Positions 30,547 through 39,979 of a stretch of 64,000 bases of DNA are shown here, one piece after another; the stretch's first letter is position 1; every line of letters starts with the position of its first letter. Location of the stretch: contig NZ_JZDQ02000017.1 of NCBI RefSeq assembly GCF_000960475.2, positions 57,486 through 121,485 of the forward strand, read 5' to 3'. The position numbers were made by a program, and so were the translations under genes. Source of the stretch: Nocardioides luteus (GTDB lineage: Bacteria > Actinomycetota > Actinomycetes > Propionibacteriales > Nocardioidaceae). A model generated the notes under the pieces. The model was given only the letters and a program-made list of their open reading frames with translations, had not been told where the DNA came from and did no database searches.

Positions 30547-31575
30547 TCACCCGACGATGCGATCAGCGCGCGCGGACTCCTCCTTGGCCTCCTCGACGGC
30601 CTTGACGGCCTCGTCGTGGGCCTCGCGCTGGGCCTGCTCGATGGCGTTGCGCGGGGTGGGCACCGGTGGCGTACGTCGCTCGTCGGCGTTGCCGTTCCCG
30701 GCCGCCTTCGAGGCGTTGTCGGCGAAGGCGCCGGTGACGGTGCGCATCGCCTCGGTGAGCTCGCCGGGGATGACCCAGAACGAGTTGCCGTGCGCGGCCA
30801 GCGAGGGCAGCATCTCGAGGTACTTGTAGGCCAGGACCTTGGCGTCGGCGTCGTTGGCGTGGACCGCCTGGAAGACCCGTTCGAGCGCCTTGGCCTCACC
30901 GTCGGCCTCGAGCACCCGGGCCTGCTGGTGACCCTCCGCCTCCAGGATCGACTTCTGCCGGGTGCCCTCGGCCTCGAGGATCAGCGAGGCCCGCTTGCCC
31001 TCGGCGTGCAGGATCGCGGCGCGCTTGTCCCGCTCGGCGCGCATCTGCTTCTCCATCGCCTCCTTGATCGAGGCGGGCGGGTCGATCGCCTTGATCTCGA
31101 CCCGGTTCACCCGGATCCCCCACTTCCCGGTGGCGTCGTCGAGCACCTCGCGCAGCCGCGCGTTGATCGTCTCGCGCGAGGTCAGGGTGCGCTCCAGGTC
31201 CATCGAGCCGATCAGGTTGCGCAGCGTCGTGACGGTGAGCTGGTCGATCGCCTGCAGGTAGTTCGCCACCTCGTAGGCGGCCGCTCGCGGGTCGGTGATC
31301 TGGTAGTAGAGCACCGTGTCGATGTTGACCACCAGGTTGTCCTCGGTGATCACCGGCCGCGGGTTGGAGGAGTAGACCGTCTCGCGCACGTCCAGCTTGG
31401 TGTTGACCCGGTCCACCAGCGGGATGACGAAGTTGAGCCCCGGCTGCAGCGTGATCCGGTAACGCCCGAACCGCTCGATGTTGTAGCGCCGGGCCTGTGG
31501 CACGATCCGGACCGTCGAGGCGACTCCCCCGACCACCAGAGCGACGAGCACCAGCACAATCAGCAAAAGCTCCAT
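30547..31575 (-). CDS. SPFH/band-7 (stomatin-like) membrane protein
   Basis: 342 residues. One N-terminal membrane helix (2-20, ELLLIVLVLVALVVGGVAS), the SPFH domain (about 23-190: VRIVPQARRYNIERFGRY, LDVRETVYSSNPRPVITEDN) and a long coiled coil rich in A-E-G-K (about 180-245) followed by a charged tail. QmcA/HflK-like scaffold of membrane microdomains. Directly upstream on the same strand is an NfeD-like gene, the classic stomatin/NfeD pair. AGGAGG 9 nt upstream of ATG 31575. Confidence 0.92.
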   Translation of the reverse strand: MELLLIVLVLVALVVGGVASTVRIVPQARRYNIERFGRYRITLQPGLNFVIPLVDRVNTKLDVRETVYSSNPRPVITEDNLVVNIDTVLYYQITDPRAAAYEVANYLQAIDQLTVTTLRNLIGSMDLERTLTSRETINARLREVLDDATGKWGIRVNRVEIKAIDPPASIKEAMEKQMRAERDKRAAILHAEGKRASLILEAEGTRQKSILEAEGHQQARVLEADGEAKALERVFQAVHANDADAKVLAYKYLEMLPSLAAHGNSFWVIPGELTEAMRTVTGAFADNASKAAGNGNADERRTPPVPTPRNAIEQAQREAHDEAVKAVEEAKEESARADRIVG

Positions 31576-31588
31576 GACGTACGTCCTC

Positions 31589-32035
31589 CTATGGCGACAG
31601 CGACAGCGGGTCCCGCGGGTGCACGAGCGCGGTCGCACCTTCGATCTGCAGCACGTCGACGCGAACCCCGACCGGGATGACCAGGTCTTCGTCGTAGGGG
31701 CGTGCGGTCCACTCCTCGCCGGCGAGCCGCACGAGCCCGTGCGAGAAGCTCACCTCCGAGGTGACGACCGCCTGCCGGCCGACGAGTGCGTCGGTGCCGT
31801 CGAGCGACGGCGGTGGCACCGACATGTGCCGGCGTGCCACCGGGCGGACGAGGGCGACGCTCCCGCCACCGGCCAGCGCGAAGACGAGCAGCTGCACCAG
31901 CACGGGCGCGCCGAGGGCCGCGCTCCCTGCGGCAAGGAGCGCCCCGCCGGCGACGAAAGCGAACGCCAGCGTCATCGTGAACGCCTCGGCGACTCCGAGG
32001 AGCACCGCGACCAGGATCCAGAAGATCGACCACAT
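31589..32035 (-). CDS. NfeD-like membrane protein
   Basis: 148 residues. Two to three membrane segments in the first 65 residues (MWSIFWILVAVLLGVAEAF, TLAFAFVAGGALLAAGSAAL, VQLLVFALAGGGSVALV), then a soluble C-terminal OB-fold (about 85-145: LVGRQAVVTSEVSFSHGLVRLAGEEWTARP). Short NfeD lacking the ClpP-like protease domain. Lies 13 bp upstream of the band-7 gene and is co-transcribed. Start ATG 32035 places the first helix at the N-terminus; an in-frame start at 32089 is possible. Confidence 0.88.
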   Translation of the reverse strand: MWSIFWILVAVLLGVAEAFTMTLAFAFVAGGALLAAGSAALGAPVLVQLLVFALAGGGSVALVRPVARRHMSVPPPSLDGTDALVGRQAVVTSEVSFSHGLVRLAGEEWTARPYDEDLVIPVGVRVDVLQIEGATALVHPRDPLSLSP

Positions 32036-32095
32036 AAGCCCACCCGACTCGGTTCCCCACCAGCGTACTCCGGGTGTGGCGGTCATCACATGGGG

Positions 32096-32614
32096 TCAGT
32101 GGGAGTTGTTTCGCCCGTTCGCCAGCGGCAGTCCCGCCCACAGCGAGACGAACAGGACCAGGACGCCGATGGCGGCGATGATGGCGGCGCCGAGCGAGAG
32201 GACGACGTCGAAGACCAGCAGCACCACGAGCGCCGAGACGATCGCGAAGCCCACCAGCCCGGCCCGCGCACAGATGTGTGAGGCCGTGACCAGCCACCGG
32301 CGCTGCCGACGACGGAACAGCATCCGGTGGAAGGAGACGGGAGCGATGATGAGGCTCGTGGTGATGACCGAGCCGACCAGCACGACGAGGTAGAGGGACT
32401 GCTGGTGTTCGGACAGGTCAGGGAATCGGGGCGAGAAGGGCACCGTCAGCAGAAAGCCGGTGAGGATCTGGACGCCGGTCTGCAGCACCCGCAGCTCCTG
32501 GAGGAGCTCGTTCCAGTTGCGGGTGATCCGCTGCTCCGGCCCCTCGTCCGGACCACCGCCGTCGATCGTCTCGTCGTCGTCGATCTCGTCGCCGTCGAAC
32601 CTGCTGGCGCCCAT
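32096..32614 (-). CDS. DUF6328 family membrane protein
   Basis: 172 residues. Acidic N-terminus (about 1-28), then the conserved NWNELLQELRVLQTGVQILTGFLLTVPF stretch and four membrane segments. The family is frequent in actinobacteria, sometimes named sodium:proton antiporter-like, but its role is not established. ATG overlaps the SDR stop by 1 nt, so the two form an operon. Confidence 0.8.
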   Translation of the reverse strand: MGASRFDGDEIDDDETIDGGGPDEGPEQRITRNWNELLQELRVLQTGVQILTGFLLTVPFSPRFPDLSEHQQSLYLVVLVGSVITTSLIIAPVSFHRMLFRRRQRRWLVTASHICARAGLVGFAIVSALVVLLVFDVVLSLGAAIIAAIGVLVLFVSLWAGLPLANGRNNSH

Positions 32615-33480
32615 CAGAACACCGGCCGTCCCCCCGTCACACCGAGGACGGTTCCGGAGACGTAGGAGGCCTCGGCCGGCGAGGCGAGGAAGACGAACGC
32701 CGGCGCGACCTCGGCCGGCTGACCGGCGCGCCCCAGGGGCGTGTTGGCACCGAACTTCTGCACCTTCTCCGGCGCCTGCGTGGCCGGCTGCAGCGGTGTC
32801 CAGATCGGGCCGGGCGCCACCGCGTTCACCCGGATGCCATCGGGTCCGAGCTCGGCGGCGAGGTTCACGGTGAAGTTGTTGATCGCCGCCTTGGTCGCGG
32901 CGTAGTCCAGCAGGCTGGTCGAGGGCTCGTACGCCTGGATGGAGGCGTTGTTGATGACGCAGCCGTTGCTCTTCTTCAGGTGCGGCACGGCCGCCCGGGT
33001 CAGCCAGAGCAGGGCGTACAGGTTGGTCTTGAAGGTCCGGTCGATCCGCTCGTCGTCCATGTCCGTCAGGCCCTTGTCGCGGGCGAACTGGTAGCCGGCG
33101 TTGTTGACCAGGATGTCCAGGCCGCCGAGCTCCTGCACGGTGCGCTCGACCACCTCGTCGCAGGCCTCGCGCTCACGCAGGTCGATCGGGATCGCCAGGA
33201 CCGTCCGGCCGGCATCCTCGACCAGCTTCGAGGTCTCCTGGGCATCCGGCTCCTCCTCGGGAAGATAGGTGAAGGCCACGTCGGCCCCCTCGCGGGCGTA
33301 CGCGATGGCGACCGCGCGGCCGATGCCGGAGTCGGCACCGGTGATGAGCGCGACCTTGCCATCGAGGCGGCCGTGGCCCTGGTAGCTGGACTCGCCGTGG
33401 TCGGGCAGCGGGTCCATCTCGCCGGTGAGCCCGGGAGGCTCCTGCTGCTGGGCGGGGAACTGGGTGTTGTCATCGCTCAT
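32614..33480 (-). CDS. Short-chain dehydrogenase (general-stress YhxC/YdaD type)
   Basis: 288 residues. Long N-terminal extension (QFPAQQQEPPGLTGEMDPLPDHGESSY) typical of the YhxC/YdaD group, NAD(P) motif T-G-A-D-S-G-I-G at 47-54, NNAG at 126-129, catalytic Ser180, Tyr193, Lys197, and the C-terminal YVSGTVLGVTGG. Probably an NADP-linked oxidoreductase of stress conditions; substrate unknown. ATG 33480 is preceded by no clear Shine-Dalgarno. Divergent from the aminopropyltransferase-like gene 36 bp away. Confidence 0.92.
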   Translation of the reverse strand: MSDDNTQFPAQQQEPPGLTGEMDPLPDHGESSYQGHGRLDGKVALITGADSGIGRAVAIAYAREGADVAFTYLPEEEPDAQETSKLVEDAGRTVLAIPIDLREREACDEVVERTVQELGGLDILVNNAGYQFARDKGLTDMDDERIDRTFKTNLYALLWLTRAAVPHLKKSNGCVINNASIQAYEPSTSLLDYAATKAAINNFTVNLAAELGPDGIRVNAVAPGPIWTPLQPATQAPEKVQKFGANTPLGRAGQPAEVAPAFVFLASPAEASYVSGTVLGVTGGRPVF

Positions 33481-33504
33481 GAACGAACCGGTACCCACAT
33501 CGGA

Positions 33505-33510
33505 CACAAT
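33505..33510 (+). promoter_or_regulatory. -10 box of the aminopropyltransferase-like gene (leaderless)
   Basis: CACAAT followed by 6 nt and the GTG at 33517; no Shine-Dalgarno. Confidence 0.4.
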
Positions 33511-33516
33511 GGAACC

Positions 33517-34275
33517 GTGACGGAATCGGTGATCGCAGAGACGACCGGAGCGAGGTCGGATGGCGAGCTTGCTCGTCCATTCGCGCCGAGCGAGGGAGTA
33601 AGCGCGCGCAGCGCGCACGGGGGCCTGGTCCTGAAGCACCGGGCCGACGGCCATCTGGAGCTGCGGGCCAACGGGATCTTCGTGATGGACACCCGGGAGA
33701 CCTCGACCGAGAAGGCGCTCGCGACACGGGCGCTCGAGCTGCATCCGGAGCCGAGGAACGTACTCATCGGTGGTCTGGGCCTCGGGTTCACCCTCGAGGC
33801 GGCGCTGACCGATCCGCGGGTCGAGGCGGTCACGGTCGTCGAGATCGAGCCGCGCCTGGTCGAGTGGATGCGCACCGGCCGGATCCCCCACGGCCCGGAG
33901 CTCCTGGAGGACGAGCGCATCCACATCGAGGTCGCCGACGTGGCCGTGGTCCTGCGGGAGAGCCCGGCGGAGGCGTACGACGTCGTGCTGCTCGACGTCG
34001 ACAACGGCCCCGGCTACCTGGTCCACGACGCCAACGGGGCGCTCTACGAGGCGCCGGCGCTGGCCGATGCGCGGCGGGCCACCGCCCCGGGTGGCACGGT
34101 GGTGGTGTGGTCGGCAGCGGAGGCTCCGGCGCTGCTGGAGGTGATGGCGCAGGTCTTCGACGGCGCCGAGGCGCTCTCCTACCCCGTCGACCTGCAGGGA
34201 CACTCGGAGACGTACTGGCTCTATGTGGGCTGGCTCTCCTCCGGCGGGGTCTCACCGAGGAATGGCACGAACTAG
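33517..34275 (+). CDS. Spermidine-synthase-like SAM-binding protein
   Basis: 252 residues. Rossmann-fold with nucleotide motif NVLIGGLGLGFTLEAAL (81-97), acidic strand end VVEIEPRLVEWM (107-118), DVVLLDVDNGPGYL and the SETYWLYVG end, as in polyamine aminopropyltransferase-related methyltransferase-fold proteins. Real substrate unknown. Residues about 11-36 (GARSDGELARPFAPSEGVSA) come from repeat-like DNA rich in GCGAGC and GCGCGC and look like an in-frame insertion before the VLKHRADGHLELR segment. Confidence 0.82.
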   Translation: MTESVIAETTGARSDGELARPFAPSEGVSARSAHGGLVLKHRADGHLELRANGIFVMDTRETSTEKALATRALELHPEPRNVLIGGLGLGFTLEAALTDPRVEAVTVVEIEPRLVEWMRTGRIPHGPELLEDERIHIEVADVAVVLRESPAEAYDVVLLDVDNGPGYLVHDANGALYEAPALADARRATAPGGTVVVWSAAEAPALLEVMAQVFDGAEALSYPVDLQGHSETYWLYVGWLSSGGVSPRNGTN

Positions 34276-34293
34276 TCAAAGGTTGAACCAGAC

Positions 34294-35682
34294 ATGGACG
34301 ACATGAGCTTTCGCATCGAGCACGACTCCATGGGAGAGGTCCGGGTCCCGAAGGACGCGCTGTGGCGCGCCCAGACCCAGCGGGCCGTGGAGAACTTCCC
34401 CATCTCGGGCACGCCGATCGAGCCGGCGCTGATCCATGCGATCGGCCATGTGAAGGCTGCCGCCGCCAAGGCCAACCTCGACCTCGGCGTCCTGCCCGCC
34501 GACAAGGCCGAGGCGATCTTCGCGGCCGCGGGCGCCGTCTCCGAGGGCAGGCACGACGACGCGTTCCCGATCGACGTCTTCCAGACCGGGTCCGGCACGT
34601 CCTCCAACATGAACGCCAACGAGGTGATCGCGTCGCTGGTGGCGAGCGCCGGCGGCGACGTACATCCCAACGACCACGTCAACGCCTCCCAGTCCTCCAA
34701 CGACACCTTCCCGACCGCGATCCACGTCGCGGCCGCGGTCGCCGTCAGCGAGCAGCTGCTGCCCGCGATCGACGTGCTGGCCACCTCCCTCGAGGCGAAG
34801 GCCACCGAGTTCGCCGGCCTGGTGAAGTCGGGACGTACGCACCTGATGGACGCGACCCCGGTCACCCTCGGCCAGGAGTTCGGAGGGTACGCAGCCACGA
34901 TCCGCTACGCGGCCGAGCGGCTGGAGGCGGTGCTCCCGCGAGTGCGCGAGCTGGCGCTCGGCGGCACCGCGGTCGGGACCGGCATCAACACGCCCGCCGG
35001 GTTCCCGCAGGCCGTGATCGCCGAGCTCTCCGACCGCACCGGGCAGCCGTTCACCGAGGCCCGCAACCACTTCGAGGCCCAGGGCACCCGCGACTCGCTG
35101 GTCGAGCTCTCCGGCGTGCTGAAGACGATCGCGGTCGGCCTGATCAAGATCAACAACGACCTGCGCTGGATGTCGTCGGGCCCGACCACCGGCCTGGCCG
35201 AGATCCACCTGCCCGACCTCCAGCCGGGCTCCTCGATCATGCCCGGCAAGGTCAACCCGGTCGTCCCCGAGGCCACCTTGATGGTCGCGTTCCAGGTGAT
35301 CGGCAACGACGCCGCCGTGACCGCCGCCGGAGCCTCGGGGGCCTTCGAGCTCAACGTCGCGATGCCGGTGATGGCCCGCAACATCCTGGAGTCGATCCGC
35401 CTGCTCTCGACCTCGATGACGGTCCTGGCCGGACGTACGGTCGACGGGATCGTGCCGATCCCCGAGCGTCTCCGCGCCTACGCCGAGTCGTCTCCCTCGA
35501 TCGTCACGCCGCTCAACAAGTACATCGGCTACGAGGCCGCCGCCAAGGTCGCCAAGCAGGCCCTCGCCGAGGGCGCCACCATCAAGGACACCGTCATCAA
35601 GCTCGGCTACGTCGCCGACGGCACGATCACCGAGGAAGACCTCGACAAGGCCCTCGACGTCGAGTCGATGACCCACCCCTGA
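34294..35682 (+). CDS. fumC: Class II fumarate hydratase
   Basis: 462 residues. Iron-independent fumarase/aspartase superfamily enzyme interconverting fumarate and malate. [30 protein letters not shown] and the signature [11 protein letters not shown] (about 312-322) are intact; the catalytic serine is in this loop. ATG 34294 or ATG 34303 (three codons later) may be the start. Complements the oxygen-sensitive class I enzyme encoded 7 kb upstream. Confidence 0.98.
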   Translation: MDDMSFRIEHDSMGEVRVPKDALWRAQTQRAVENFPISGTPIEPALIHAIGHVKAAAAKANLDLGVLPADKAEAIFAAAGAVSEGRHDDAFPIDVFQTGSGTSSNMNANEVIASLVASAGGDVHPNDHVNASQSSNDTFPTAIHVAAAVAVSEQLLPAIDVLATSLEAKATEFAGLVKSGRTHLMDATPVTLGQEFGGYAATIRYAAERLEAVLPRVRELALGGTAVGTGINTPAGFPQAVIAELSDRTGQPFTEARNHFEAQGTRDSLVELSGVLKTIAVGLIKINNDLRWMSSGPTTGLAEIHLPDLQPGSSIMPGKVNPVVPEATLMVAFQVIGNDAAVTAAGASGAFELNVAMPVMARNILESIRLLSTSMTVLAGRTVDGIVPIPERLRAYAESSPSIVTPLNKYIGYEAAAKVAKQALAEGATIKDTVIKLGYVADGTITEEDLDKALDVESMTHP

Positions 35683-35689
35683 TCAGGCA

Positions 35690-35776
35690 CCGCCGAGAAT
35701 GTAGCTGTGGGCGACGAAACGAGAGTTTGGTCGCCCACAGCTGACGATTCGGCCGCCAGAACCACCTTCTCGGCGG
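35690..35776. terminator. Nested hairpin between fumC and the transglycosylase-like gene
   Basis: Inner stem AGCTGTGGGCGAC (35703-35715) with GTCGCCCACAGCT (35730-35742), 13 bp perfect; outer stem CCGCCGAGAA (35690-35699) with TTCTCGGCGG (35767-35776), 10 bp perfect. It fills the gap between the convergent stops and can act on both strands. Confidence 0.7.
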
Positions 35777-35780
35777 GGGC

Positions 35781-36485
35781 TCAGTACCAGCCGGAGGACT
35801 GGGAGTGGCTCCAGGCGCCGCAGGGGGAGCCGTAGCGGTCGTTGATGTAGCCGAGGCCCCACTCGATCTGGGTGGCGGCGTTGGTCTGCCAGTCGTCGCC
35901 GGCGGAGGCCATCTTGGAGCCGGGGAGGGCCTGCGGGATGCCGTAGGCGCTGGAGGAGGGGTTGGAGGCGCTGACGTTCCAGCCCGACTCCTTCTCCCAC
36001 AGCGGCTCGAGGCAGGAGAACTGGTCGAGGCCCCAGCCGAAGTCGGCGAGCATCGACCGGGCGATGTCCTTGGGGTCGCGCAGGTCGAGCTCGATCTCCT
36101 CGACGCCGGCGATCGCCCGGACGTCGCCGGAGTCGGACAGGGCCGCCTGCTTGCCGGGGTCGGCGACCTCACGGCGGTCACCGGCGGAACGCGAGAGGGT
36201 GGTCTCGCTGCCGCGGGCGGCGGACTCGGCCTCGATCGCGGCGCGCTGGGCGTCGGTGAGCTCGGGGAGGTCGGCTGCCGACCCCGCGCTGAGCGTGGCG
36301 TCGTCTTGGGCCGGCCCGGTGTAGGCCACCCCGCCGGCGACGGCGGCACCGGTCCCGCCGAGGGCGAGGACGGAGAGGAGGAGGGTTGTCTTGGCGGTCG
36401 TACGCGCAGCCTTGTGCGGAACGTCGACAAGCGGATTCGCTGGCGCACCGCGATGTCGCGGGGCACGATGAACAGGCTTGGTCAC
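35781..36485 (-). CDS. Secreted lytic-transglycosylase-like protein
   Basis: 234 residues. Basic N-terminus, membrane or signal segment (about 32-55, LLLSVLALGGTGAAVAGGVAY), variable linker, then a C-terminal lysozyme-like domain of about 85 residues: FSCLEPLWEKESGWNVSASNPSSSAYGIPQALPG with the catalytic Glu in WEKESGW, and the QIEWGLGYINDRYGSPCGAWSH end. Probable peptidoglycan cleavage at the cell wall. Same architecture as many actinobacterial aggregation-promoting/transglycosylase proteins. Confidence 0.88.
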   Translation of the reverse strand: MTKPVHRAPRHRGAPANPLVDVPHKAARTTAKTTLLLSVLALGGTGAAVAGGVAYTGPAQDDATLSAGSAADLPELTDAQRAAIEAESAARGSETTLSRSAGDRREVADPGKQAALSDSGDVRAIAGVEEIELDLRDPKDIARSMLADFGWGLDQFSCLEPLWEKESGWNVSASNPSSSAYGIPQALPGSKMASAGDDWQTNAATQIEWGLGYINDRYGSPCGAWSHSQSSGWY

Positions 36486-36627
36486 GGGCTCTCATTCGGG
36501 GGCTGAGGCATTACAGACCCGCAAACAATGCATGAGCACCCGCCCTGTATCAAACCGGACGCACCGTTTGTAGGTCAGAAATGACCGTCCTGAGCATCAC
36601 TTCCGTAACATGAGTCACAGAAACCAC

Positions 36628-36660
36628 AACGGCCCCAGACCTCACCGGTCTGGGGCCGTT
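36628..36660 (-). terminator. Terminator-like hairpin after phoH
   Basis: AACGGCCCCAGACC and GGTCTGGGGCCGTT form a perfect 14-bp stem with a 5-nt loop, 21 bp past the phoH stop. Confidence 0.75.
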
Positions 36661-36681
36661 GACGTGACAATGATTACGGCG

Positions 36682-38100
36682 TCACGGGACGACGTTCTCC
36701 AGCATCTCGGTGACCAGGGCCGCGATCGGCGAACGCTCGGAGCGGGTCAGGGTGACGTGCGAGAAGAGCGGGTGGCCCTTCAGCTTCTCGATCACCGCGA
36801 CGACACCGTCGTGACGCCCGACCCGGAGGTTGTCGCGCTGCGCGACGTCGTGGGTGAGCACGACCTTCGAGTTGGACCCGATGCGGGAGAGCACCGTGAG
36901 GAGCACATTGCGCTCCAGCGACTGCGCCTCGTCGACGATCACGAACGAGTCGTGCAGCGACCGGCCACGGATGTGGGTCAGCGGCAGCACCTCCAGCATG
37001 CCGCGGTCGATGATCTCGTCGATCACGTCCTGGGTGGTCACCGCGGAGAGGGTGTCGAAGACCGCCTGGCCCCACGGCGACATCTTCTCGTTCTCGGTGC
37101 CGGGCAGGTAGCCGAGCTCCTGGCCACCGACGGCGAAGAGCGGGCGGAAGATGACCACCTTCTTGTGCTGGTTGCGCTCCATGACCGCCTCCAGGCCAGC
37201 GCACAGTGCCAGCGCCGACTTCCCGGTGCCGGCCCGGCCGCCGAGGGAGACGATGCCGACCTCGGGGTCGAGCAGCATCTCGAGCGCGATCCGCTGCTCC
37301 GCGGAGCGGCCGTGGATGCCGAAGACCTCCCGGTCGCCGCGGACGAGGTGGACCTGCTTGTCCGAGCCGACCCGGCCCAGCGCGGTGCCCCGGTCCGACA
37401 TCAGCACCAGGCCGGTGTGGCAGGGGAGGTCGCGGGCGACGTCGAGGTCGAGGACGCCGTCGTCGTAGAGCTCGTCGAGGTCGGCGGAGGCGACGTCGAG
37501 CTCGGCCATCCCGGAGTAGCCCGGGTCGGAGTCGTTGATCCGCTCGCCGCGGTAGTCCTCGGCCTTGAGCCCGACCGCGGACGCCTTGATCCGCATCGGC
37601 AGGTCCTTGGAGACCAGGGTGACGTCGAGCCCGTCGCCCTGCAGGTTGCGCGCGACCGCGAGGATCCGGGTGTCGTTGTCCCCGAGCCGGAAGCCGCTCG
37701 GCAGCGAGGACGGGTCGGTGTGGTTGAGCTCGACACGGATGGTGCCGCCCTCCTCACCGACCGGAACCGCCGTGTCGAGGCGGCCGTGGGTGACCCGCAG
37801 CTCATCGAGCTGCCGGAGCGCGGAGCGGGCGAAGTAGCCCAGCTCCGGGTGGTGCCGCTTCCCCTCCAGCTCGGTGATCACCACCACCGGGAGCACGACC
37901 TGGTGCTCGGCGAAGCGCGTCATGGCCTTCGGATCCGAGAGCAGGACGCTGGTGTCGAGAACGAACGTTCGCGCAGCAGGCGACTCGCTCTCCGGAGAAG
38001 GCTCCGACGCCGGTGTCGGAGCGGCCGACGTGTCGGCCTCGGTGACATGCTCGTTCGTGGTTCGGTTGGCCACGCGGATCACCTCTCGCGACCGGCTCAT
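36682..38100 (-). CDS. PIN-PhoH (PhoH2) ATPase/RNase
   Basis: 472 residues. N-terminal PIN domain with acid residues D49 (FVLDTSVLL), D141/D143 (GDNDTRIL) and D166 (SKDLPM), followed by a PhoH helicase-like ATPase with Walker [10 protein letters not shown] (287-295) and Walker [10 protein letters not shown]. PhoH2 proteins unwind and cut RNA. Residues 20-45 are a variable Ala/Pro/Ser/Glu-rich leader. ATG 38100 is used; GTG 38073 (codon 10) has a better Shine-Dalgarno (AGAGG, 8 nt before) and may be the true start. Confidence 0.93.
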   Translation of the reverse strand: MSRSREVIRVANRTTNEHVTEADTSAAPTPASEPSPESESPAARTFVLDTSVLLSDPKAMTRFAEHQVVLPVVVITELEGKRHHPELGYFARSALRQLDELRVTHGRLDTAVPVGEEGGTIRVELNHTDPSSLPSGFRLGDNDTRILAVARNLQGDGLDVTLVSKDLPMRIKASAVGLKAEDYRGERINDSDPGYSGMAELDVASADLDELYDDGVLDLDVARDLPCHTGLVLMSDRGTALGRVGSDKQVHLVRGDREVFGIHGRSAEQRIALEMLLDPEVGIVSLGGRAGTGKSALALCAGLEAVMERNQHKKVVIFRPLFAVGGQELGYLPGTENEKMSPWGQAVFDTLSAVTTQDVIDEIIDRGMLEVLPLTHIRGRSLHDSFVIVDEAQSLERNVLLTVLSRIGSNSKVVLTHDVAQRDNLRVGRHDGVVAVIEKLKGHPLFSHVTLTRSERSPIAALVTEMLENVVP

Positions 38101-38270
38101 ACACCCATGAGTCCGGCCATTTCATCGTCAATCAGATGGACCGGACGGTGGACCGTCAGTCGGGGTGCCGACCGCCTCACACCCGTCGGGATCGATGAGA
38201 TCCTGACGCAGGTTCGGTTCGTGACTACTCACGTAACGGGCCTCCAGGTGCGACGGGAATTTGTTCCCCG

Positions 38271-38304
38271 CCGTTGGTACAACGCTACGACGCCGCACCA
38301 ACGG
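38271..38304 (-). terminator. Hairpin downstream of uppS
   Basis: CCGTTGGT and ACCAACGG form an 8-bp stem with an 18-nt loop about 70 bp past the uppS stop. The surrounding 273-bp gap between uppS and phoH shows no gene and should hold the phoH promoter. Confidence 0.4.
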
Positions 38305-38373
38305 TCCGTGGCAACACGAACGATTTTTCTTTGTGAACTCCTGGTGACACCACCGATTTGTTCCGGCCAGCGG

Positions 38374-39150
38374 TCACCTTCCGAGGCGACGCTCGCGCTG
38401 GGCGTAGGCCCGCAGGGCGCGCAGGAAGTCCGTGCGCCGGAAGTCGGGCCAGTAGGCCTCGCAGAAGTAGAACTCCGACTTCGCGCTCTGCCACAGCAGG
38501 AAGCCACCGAGGCGCTGCTCCCCCGACGTACGGATCACCAGGTCGGGGTCGGGCTGGCCCTTGGTGTAGAGGTGGTCGGCGATGTGCTCGACGTCGATGA
38601 TCTGGGCGAGCTCCTCCAGCGAGGTGCCGCGGGTGGCGTGCTCGTTGAGCAGGGCGCGGACGGCGTCGGCGATCTCGCGACGGCCGCCGTAGCCGACGGC
38701 GACGTTGACCAGCATCCCGTCGACGTCCCGGGTCGCCTCCTCGGCGGCCTTGAGCCGCTGGGCCAGCCACGGCGGGAGCAGGTCGAGCGCGCCGACCGGG
38801 TGCAGCCGCCAGCGGCGTACGTCTGCCAGGGAGTCGACCGCGTCGGCGATGATCTCGAGGAGGGGTGCCAGCTCCTCGGCGGGCCGGTTGAGGTTGTCGG
38901 TGGAGAGCAGCCACAGGGTGACCACCTCGATGCCGATCTCGTCGCACCAGGTGAGCAGCGGCTCGATGTTGGCGGCGCCGGCACGGTGGCCGTGGGCGGT
39001 CGACTGGCCGACCGCCTTGGCCCAGCGGCGGTTGCCGTCGAGCATCACCCCGACGTGCTTGGGAAGCTTGGAGACGTCGAGCTTGCGGAGCATCCGCGCC
39101 TCGTAGGCGGGATACAGAATTCGACGTACGCCGTCCTTCCAGTCTGCCAC
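38374..39150 (-). CDS. Short-type (Z)-prenyl diphosphate synthase / UPP synthase family
   Basis: 258 residues. cis-prenyltransferase: catalytic Asp38 in HVGVMLDGNRRWA, RTSGEQRLGGFLLWQSAKSEFYF, and the C-terminal WPDF. Makes the polyprenyl phosphate carrier lipid for cell wall synthesis or a shorter precursor; actinobacteria usually have two such enzymes and this one resembles the isoprenyl transferase paralogue. GTG 39150 with a -10 box 7 nt upstream. Divergent from trhA. Confidence 0.93.
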   Translation of the reverse strand: MADWKDGVRRILYPAYEARMLRKLDVSKLPKHVGVMLDGNRRWAKAVGQSTAHGHRAGAANIEPLLTWCDEIGIEVVTLWLLSTDNLNRPAEELAPLLEIIADAVDSLADVRRWRLHPVGALDLLPPWLAQRLKAAEEATRDVDGMLVNVAVGYGGRREIADAVRALLNEHATRGTSLEELAQIIDVEHIADHLYTKGQPDPDLVIRTSGEQRLGGFLLWQSAKSEFYFCEAYWPDFRRTDFLRALRAYAQRERRLGR

Positions 39151-39157
39151 GAGGAGA

Positions 39158-39163
39158 AGGGTA
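39158..39163 (-). promoter_or_regulatory. -10 box of the uppS-type gene (leaderless)
   Basis: TACCCT on the minus strand, 7 nt before the GTG at 39150; no Shine-Dalgarno. Confidence 0.5.
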
Positions 39164-39224
39164 TCGGCGGCGCGGCGACATCACCCAGCGGGACGGGATT
39201 CACCTGATCTTCAGGGTGGGCGGA

Positions 39225-39230
39225 TACTCT
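39225..39230 (+). promoter_or_regulatory. -10 box of trhA (leaderless)
   Basis: TACTCT (within GGATACTCT), 8 nt before the ATG at 39239; no Shine-Dalgarno. Confidence 0.55.
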
Positions 39231-39238
39231 TACGCTTC

Positions 39239-39979
39239 ATGAGTGAGATGACGGACGCGATGCGCCTCAAGGTCGGCACGATCACCGACTCGGTCTCCTC
39301 GACCGTCCACGAGGCCCTCCCGAAGCTGCGCGGCTGGATCCATCTGGCCAGCGCCCCGCTCACCCTCGCCGCCGGTATCGTCCTGATCGTGCTCGCCCCC
39401 TCGGGCGCGCCACGCCTCGGCGCGACGGTGTTCACGATGGCCGCGCTGCTCCTCTTCACGGTCTCCGCGGTCTACCACCGCGGCAACGCGATGGGTAAGT
39501 GGAGCGCCCGCGCCCACACGATCCTGAAGCGCTGGGACCACGCCAACATCATGCTGATGATCGCGGGCTCCTACACCCCCTTCTCGCTGCTGCTCCTCGA
39601 CGGCGTCACCCAGGTGGTGCTGCTCTCGGTGGTCTGGACCGGCGCGATCCTGGGCGTCTTCTTCCGGGTGTTCTGGCCCGAGGCCCCGCGTTGGCTGTAC
39701 GTCCCGAACTACATCGCCCTCGGCTGGGCGGCGATCTTCTTCATCCCGTCCTTCTTCGACGGCGCCGTGGCGCTGGGCGTCGGCATCGGGATCGCCACCT
39801 TCACGCTGATCTGCGTCGGCGGCGCGCTCTACACCGCCGGCGGTGTGATCTACGGCTTCAAGCGGCCCAACCCGTGGCCGAAGTGGTTCGGCTTCCACGA
39901 GGTCTTCCACACCTTCACGATCCTTGCCTTCATCGTCCACTACACCGGCGTCTCGCTGGCGACGTACGCGCTGCGCTGA
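39239..39979 (+). CDS. Hemolysin III / TrhA (PAQR family) membrane protein
   Basis: 246 residues, seven membrane helices. Family metal-site motifs: SAVYHRG (first His), the WDHANIMLMIAGSYTPF helix, and the C-terminal HEVFHTFTILAF double His. The family is annotated as hemolysin III but probably works in membrane lipid or fluidity homeostasis. Its last 40 bp overlap the 3-prime end of the convergent MFS gene. Confidence 0.92.
   Translation: MSEMTDAMRLKVGTITDSVSSTVHEALPKLRGWIHLASAPLTLAAGIVLIVLAPSGAPRLGATVFTMAALLLFTVSAVYHRGNAMGKWSARAHTILKRWDHANIMLMIAGSYTPFSLLLLDGVTQVVLLSVVWTGAILGVFFRVFWPEAPRWLYVPNYIALGWAAIFFIPSFFDGAVALGVGIGIATFTLICVGGALYTAGGVIYGFKRPNPWPKWFGFHEVFHTFTILAFIVHYTGVSLATYALR

Noticed and set aside
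36486..36627. Cyclic-di-AMP (ydaO) riboswitch upstream of the transglycosylase-like gene
   Set aside because: Expected because of the gene type, but the conserved ydaO core blocks are not visible in this stretch.
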